Shown here: positions 60,717 through 64,000 of the stretch, in pieces
Layout: the number at the start of each line of letters is the position of its first letter
Numbering within the stretch: position 1 is the stretch's first letter
The notes under the pieces: generated by a model
Database searches by the model: none
What the model saw: the letters and a program-made list of their open reading frames with translations, nothing else
What the model was told of the DNA's origin: nothing
Assembly (NCBI RefSeq): GCF_015351405.1
Contig: NZ_JADKMY010000003.1
Coordinates: forward strand, 124,001 to 188,000
Direction: 5' to 3'
Length of the DNA: 64,000 nt
DNA from: Corynebacterium suicordis DSM 45110
GTDB taxonomy: Bacteria > Actinomycetota > Actinomycetes > Mycobacteriales > Mycobacteriaceae
Program-made: the position numbers and the translations under genes

Positions 60717-61952
60717 TTATGCCCGTTTTGCAGACCCAGTGGGGGCAGGGTTGTCCGTTTTAGGCCTAATTTGGGGGCTGTTTTTTCCGACGCCACCTCT
60801 GAAACTTCCCGAAAGCACCATCAACCCGATGCATGCCAGCAAAGGAATGCCCAGCGCGATCCGGGCATCCGTGAGGGCCAGAACCGAGCCGATGACCACT
60901 CCGCCGAGGATGGTCCCCGCATAGTTGAAGAGGTTGAGCCGGGCGATGATCACGTCCAGGGAGCGCTCGGTGCTGAGTTCTGCTGCAGCGGAGAAGCACA
61001 GCGGGGCGATGACCGAGGCGCCCAAGCCCGTGATCCCCAGCCCGGTGAGGGCCACCGGGATGGATTGGGCGGTGATGGTGAGGAGCATGCCTGCGGTAGC
61101 GATCAGCCCGCCCGCGAGCACCACTCGTACAGCGCCGAATTTGCGGGTCCAGAAATCTGCGGTCACGCGGGAGAAGAACCCAGCAACCTGGTAGGCCGCC
61201 ACGCCCAGGGCTGCGGTTGAGGTGGAGGCGAGGAGGGCGTCGTGCAAAAAGATGGGTGACCAATTGGAAAGGCCGAAGTCAACCGCATAAAACAGGGCCA
61301 TGGCTAACCCGAGGGCAACCACCGGCCGCCACGGGAGCAGGACAGGGATGGGATCCAGATCCAGGTGCGGCTGATGCCCATAGCGGAGGAAACAACGGGA
61401 GGCCAGCGCGCCCACCAGGGCCACGACCAGGGCCACCACGGCGATGGTCACCTTGTAGGACGCGCCCATGCCCTCGCCGATGGAGACGGCCACGGCACCA
61501 AGGATGGCGCCGGCGGACCAGGAGGCGAAGAAGCTGGAGAGGATCACGGTGCCCACGCGGCGCTGGACGGTGGCGGCCTGCATGTTCACGGCTGCGTCCA
61601 CCATGCCCACGCCGATGCCGTAGAGCGCAACGGCGGCGATGAAGGTGGCGATGTTTGGGCTGATAGCCACGGCCAAGCCACCGCACACCAAGACACCCAG
61701 GCCAGTCATCAACGCGGTGGAGGAATCTTTAAACTCAGCGAGCTTTTCCGCGGCCACCGAACCCAGCGCGGAGAGCACGCTGACCACGCCGATGATCACT
61801 GCGAGCAGGCCATCTGTGGCCTGGAGCTCCGCGCGAATGGCGGGTAGCTCAGTGAGGATGGCAGCCAGGAGCATGCCCTGCAGGAGGAAAACCGCAGCCA
61901 CCGCGATGCGGGAGCGGCGGAGAGTGACCGGTGTACGGCCAGTGCTGTTCAT
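60717..61952 (-). CDS. MFS transporter
   Basis: 411 aa with about 12 membrane helices, basic N-terminus (TGRTPVTLRRSRIAVAAVFLLQG) and C-terminus. It contains the typical MFS loops (RRVGTVILSSFFASWSAG, RVTADFWTRKFG). The pattern resembles fucose permease/YbjJ-type carriers (two six-helix halves with an intervening charged loop near residue 195). Substrate unknown. It is separate from fba by 39 bp, and cotranscription is possible. Confidence 0.85.
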   Translation of the reverse strand: MNSTGRTPVTLRRSRIAVAAVFLLQGMLLAAILTELPAIRAELQATDGLLAVIIGVVSVLSALGSVAAEKLAEFKDSSTALMTGLGVLVCGGLAVAISPNIATFIAAVALYGIGVGMVDAAVNMQAATVQRRVGTVILSSFFASWSAGAILGAVAVSIGEGMGASYKVTIAVVALVVALVGALASRCFLRYGHQPHLDLDPIPVLLPWRPVVALGLAMALFYAVDFGLSNWSPIFLHDALLASTSTAALGVAAYQVAGFFSRVTADFWTRKFGAVRVVLAGGLIATAGMLLTITAQSIPVALTGLGITGLGASVIAPLCFSAAAELSTERSLDVIIARLNLFNYAGTILGGVVIGSVLALTDARIALGIPLLACIGLMVLSGSFRGGVGKNSPQIRPKTDNPAPTGSAKRA

Positions 61953-62004
61953 GAAGGGAAAGCTTATGCCCGTGCGGGGTTACACGGAGGTAAATCGCCG
62001 TAAT

Positions 62005-63162
62005 CTACTGCGAGCGCGTGACCTTCGCGGCGGCTTCCATGGCCATCCATCCGGAGAGCTGTACGGAGAGGTCACGCTCGGCGATATCGGAGCTGGCCAC
62101 CGCACCGGCGATGGTGGCGCCGATCAACCCGCCGGCCTGCGGGAGAACAGCATCGCGTTCCCAATCGGCGCTGAATACGGGCAGGCCATCGACTTCCAGG
62201 CGGGAGCGCCACACAGCTTCTGCGGTGGCCAGCACGATCCGGCGGGCGCGGCTCTTGGCCTGTCGGGTGGCATCACTGGCACCAGGAAGATCCGTGGCCA
62301 CCAGGGCTAGGTAGCGCATGAGGATGCCATTGAACAGGCCGCCATCTCCACCACCGGTTCGCCAGTTGATCACGTCATGGTTGTTCGTCATGTGCGTGCT
62401 CACCGCATCCACCAGGTGGTGCACGCGGGTGATGGAAGAAATGCCCACCGGGGACACTTCATCCGGACCCACACCTTCGGCCTTGCGCTGCGCCTTGGCC
62501 AGCTCCGTGCACGCGCCGAGCATCACGCCCTGGCAATAGGAATGAGTATCCGTGGCGTTTTGCGGCCCGTGCATGCGCATGTGCAGGCCATCCATCACCA
62601 GGCCCTTGCCATCGATGAGGTTTTCAAAGACCCAATCAACCAGGTGCGCGGAGAACTCCAGCTGTCCTTCCCGGGCAGCCAAGAGGGCTGCGGGACCATT
62701 GGTCGGGACGTTGTAGAAATTCTCATTGCTGCGCCACGGCAGCACGCCCGTGAGCCCGTCCACGCCTTCCATGATGTTGGTGGAGAGTTCCCGGCTGCCC
62801 CAGATGGTCTTGAATTCGGGGAGCCGCTGGGCGCGTTCGAAGGCGAGGGCCAGCCAGGCTTTATCGTCGTAATAGCTGTTCTTGGACAGCGGGCTGAGGT
62901 TACGGATCCGAATGCCGCGGATGGTGCGGAGGATGCGCTGGGTACGCGCCTTGGTGCCGCGACGCTGAGCCGCATCCACCTGGTTATCCAGGTAATGCGC
63001 CTGCCACCAGTAGTGCCAGCGCAGGAACACTTTGTCTCGAGTGGTGGGCGGCCACGCGATGATGGCCAAATTGGTGCGCGGGAGTCCCCACAGCCGAGTG
63101 GCATGGCGTTCGTTCACTGCCTGCTCGGCCAAATCCGCCCTGTGTTCCCAACGTACTGTCAC
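62005..63162 (-). CDS. glycoside hydrolase family 76 protein
   Basis: 385 aa, (alpha/alpha)6 barrel. The tandem Asp motif YYDDKAWLALA (about residues 97-107) is the GH76 catalytic pair, with THSYCQGVMLGACTELA and WRSNENFYNVPTNGPAA also typical. GH76 enzymes cut alpha-1,6-mannan, which would be the mannan core of lipomannan/lipoarabinomannan. No signal peptide is visible, so it is either cytoplasmic or exported by another route. Positional homologue of M. tuberculosis Rv0365c near fba, as I recall it. Confidence 0.85.
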   Translation of the reverse strand: MTVRWEHRADLAEQAVNERHATRLWGLPRTNLAIIAWPPTTRDKVFLRWHYWWQAHYLDNQVDAAQRRGTKARTQRILRTIRGIRIRNLSPLSKNSYYDDKAWLALAFERAQRLPEFKTIWGSRELSTNIMEGVDGLTGVLPWRSNENFYNVPTNGPAALLAAREGQLEFSAHLVDWVFENLIDGKGLVMDGLHMRMHGPQNATDTHSYCQGVMLGACTELAKAQRKAEGVGPDEVSPVGISSITRVHHLVDAVSTHMTNNHDVINWRTGGGDGGLFNGILMRYLALVATDLPGASDATRQAKSRARRIVLATAEAVWRSRLEVDGLPVFSADWERDAVLPQAGGLIGATIAGAVASSDIAERDLSVQLSGWMAMEAAAKVTRSQ

Positions 63163-63200
63163 GCGCGTTGCCCTCTCATTACTTCCGAATAGCTCAAGAT

Positions 63201-63872
63201 TTACCAGCTCTTACCCAAGTCTGTGTGGGTACTGATCCACGCATGCATGGCGATGCCCGCGGCCACTCCCGCGTTGATGGATCGGGTGGAGCCGAACTGG
63301 GCGATGGACACTGTCATCTTCGCTCCAGTTTGGGCTTCCTCGGTGACTCCCGGGCCTTCCTGGCCAAAGAGCAACAGGCAGCGTTCGGGCAGCTCCGCAG
63401 TCTCCAGCGGCACGCTGCCCGGAGTGTTATCTACCGCCACCACGGTGAGGTCATGCTGCTTGGCGTACTCCAGCACGTCCGTGACCGTGGGGTGATGCAT
63501 CAGGTGCTGATAGCGGTCGGTGACCATCGCCCCGCGCCGGTTCCACCGCCTGCGCCCAATGATGTGCACGGTATCCACCGCAAAGGCATTCGCGGTGCGA
63601 ACCACGGTGCCGATGTTGGAATCATTCTCAAAGTTCTCAATCGCGATGTGCAGCGGGTGGCGCTTGGTATCGATATCCGCCACGATCGCCTCGCGCGTCC
63701 AGTACCGATACGCATCCACCACGTTGCGACGATCACCCTCATCCAGCAGCTCGGGATCCCACTGCTCACCCGTCGGCCGCAGCTCACCGGGATGTTCTTC
63801 CTCCCACGGGCCGAGCCCATGCGGGTGCTCGTGCCACTCGGTGGGGCCAGGTTTGGAGTTTGAATCTTCCAT
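63201..63872 (-). CDS. SpoU/TrmH-family RNA methyltransferase
   Basis: 223 aa. The SPOUT knot is shown by IENFENDSNIGTVVRTANAFAVD (motif 1, Asn-Arg), LLLFGQEGPGVTEE (motif 2) and VSIAQFGSTRSINAGVAAGIAMHAW (motif 3). It transfers methyl from SAM to a 2'-OH in tRNA or rRNA. The exact target cannot be told. An acidic 60-residue N-terminal extension (EEEHPGELRPTGEQWDPELLDEGD) precedes the domain. ATG 63872 follows the stop of the upstream gene by one base, so the pair is translationally coupled. Confidence 0.9.
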   Translation of the reverse strand: MEDSNSKPGPTEWHEHPHGLGPWEEEHPGELRPTGEQWDPELLDEGDRRNVVDAYRYWTREAIVADIDTKRHPLHIAIENFENDSNIGTVVRTANAFAVDTVHIIGRRRWNRRGAMVTDRYQHLMHHPTVTDVLEYAKQHDLTVVAVDNTPGSVPLETAELPERCLLLFGQEGPGVTEEAQTGAKMTVSIAQFGSTRSINAGVAAGIAMHAWISTHTDLGKSW

Positions 63873-63873
63873 G

Positions 63874-64000
63874 TCAGCGCCCCTCAAGAATGTAATCAAC
63901 CAGTCGATTCACCAGCAGCAACTGCGCGGTCACATACGTGGCCATCACGGCACCATCGGTGAGCGCATCCAGCCGAGACAGCTGCTTGAGCAGCGTCAAC
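63874..64000 (-). CDS. 3' end of an upstream gene (cut by window edge)
   Basis: The last 41 codons read ...LKQLSRLDALTDG, AVMATYVTAQLLLVNRLVDY and ILEGR before TGA. The segment is helical and amphipathic. Not enough is present to name a family. It abuts the methyltransferase gene with one base between. Confidence 0.7.
   Translation of the reverse strand, partial: LTLLKQLSRLDALTDGAVMATYVTAQLLLVNRLVDYILEGR

Overview
The window looks like chromosomal DNA from a Corynebacterium species (Actinobacteria, Mycobacteriales). The evidence is GC-rich coding sequence, a 45-codon PorA-like porin gene between ppk2 and groEL2, the glnX-glnH-pknG operon next to ackA/pta, a corynebacterial fpr2/cysIX/cysHDNYZ sulfate cluster with TAGAC-N6-GTCTA operators, and very frequent leaderless starts (a TANNNT box 6-8 nt before the start codon). 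Species cannot be fixed from the window alone. No rRNA, tRNA, IS element or replication origin was seen.

Layout. 0-0.6 kb: 5' part of an iron-regulated secreted protein behind a DtxR-like box. 0.6-5.5 kb: rhodanese, then a MarR regulator and a 1318-aa Pls-like single-module peptide synthetase. 5.4-9.2 kb: ppk2, PorA-like porin and groEL2 with two CIRCE operators. 9.3-18.1 kb: M20 dipeptidase, a stand-alone LeuA-regulatory-domain-like protein behind a micro-ORF, then a block with the gene order I recall from M. tuberculosis Rv0427c-Rv0433 (carboxylate-amine ligase, LytR_C protein, DUF3263, def, GNAT, xthA), then cls. 18.1-28.1 kb: MarR and an ABC exporter, glnX-glnH-pknG, ackA and pta. 28.2-36.5 kb: assimilatory sulfate reduction. 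36.6-40.6 kb: GNAT, trhO, purT, a TipA-type regulator with an internal second start, and a Tat Rieske lipoprotein. 40.6-45.9 kb: ECF-type transporter divergent from metE, which has both a cobalamin riboswitch and an McbR-like operator. 45.9-52.1 kb: 13E12-type HNH endonuclease with an SOS-like box, a small acidic protein, a secreted peptidase, a nucleoside hydrolase and an acyl-CoA synthetase. 52.1-54.9 kb: a small accessory island with three degenerate type I-E-like CRISPR repeats, an orphan membrane protein, a truncated ParB-like ORF and a lipoprotein. 54.9-64 kb: AMIN-like lipoprotein, purA, a conserved hypothetical, FUSC, DUF3151, fba, MFS, GH76, a SpoU methyltransferase and the 3' end of a further gene.

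How it works together. Much of the window is sulfur and methionine metabolism: sulfate activation and reduction (cysDN, cysH, cysI with Fpr2 and CysX as candidate electron carriers, cysY for siroheme), and methionine synthesis by MetE repressed by B12 and probably by McbR. A second theme is amino-donor sensing through GlnX-GlnH-PknG beside acetate activation by AckA and Pta. The best candidates for something undescribed are the repeat-flanked island at 52.3-54.9 kb, the Pls-like synthetase with its MarR gene, the half-dead ECF ATPase, and the orphan LeuA-like regulatory domain.
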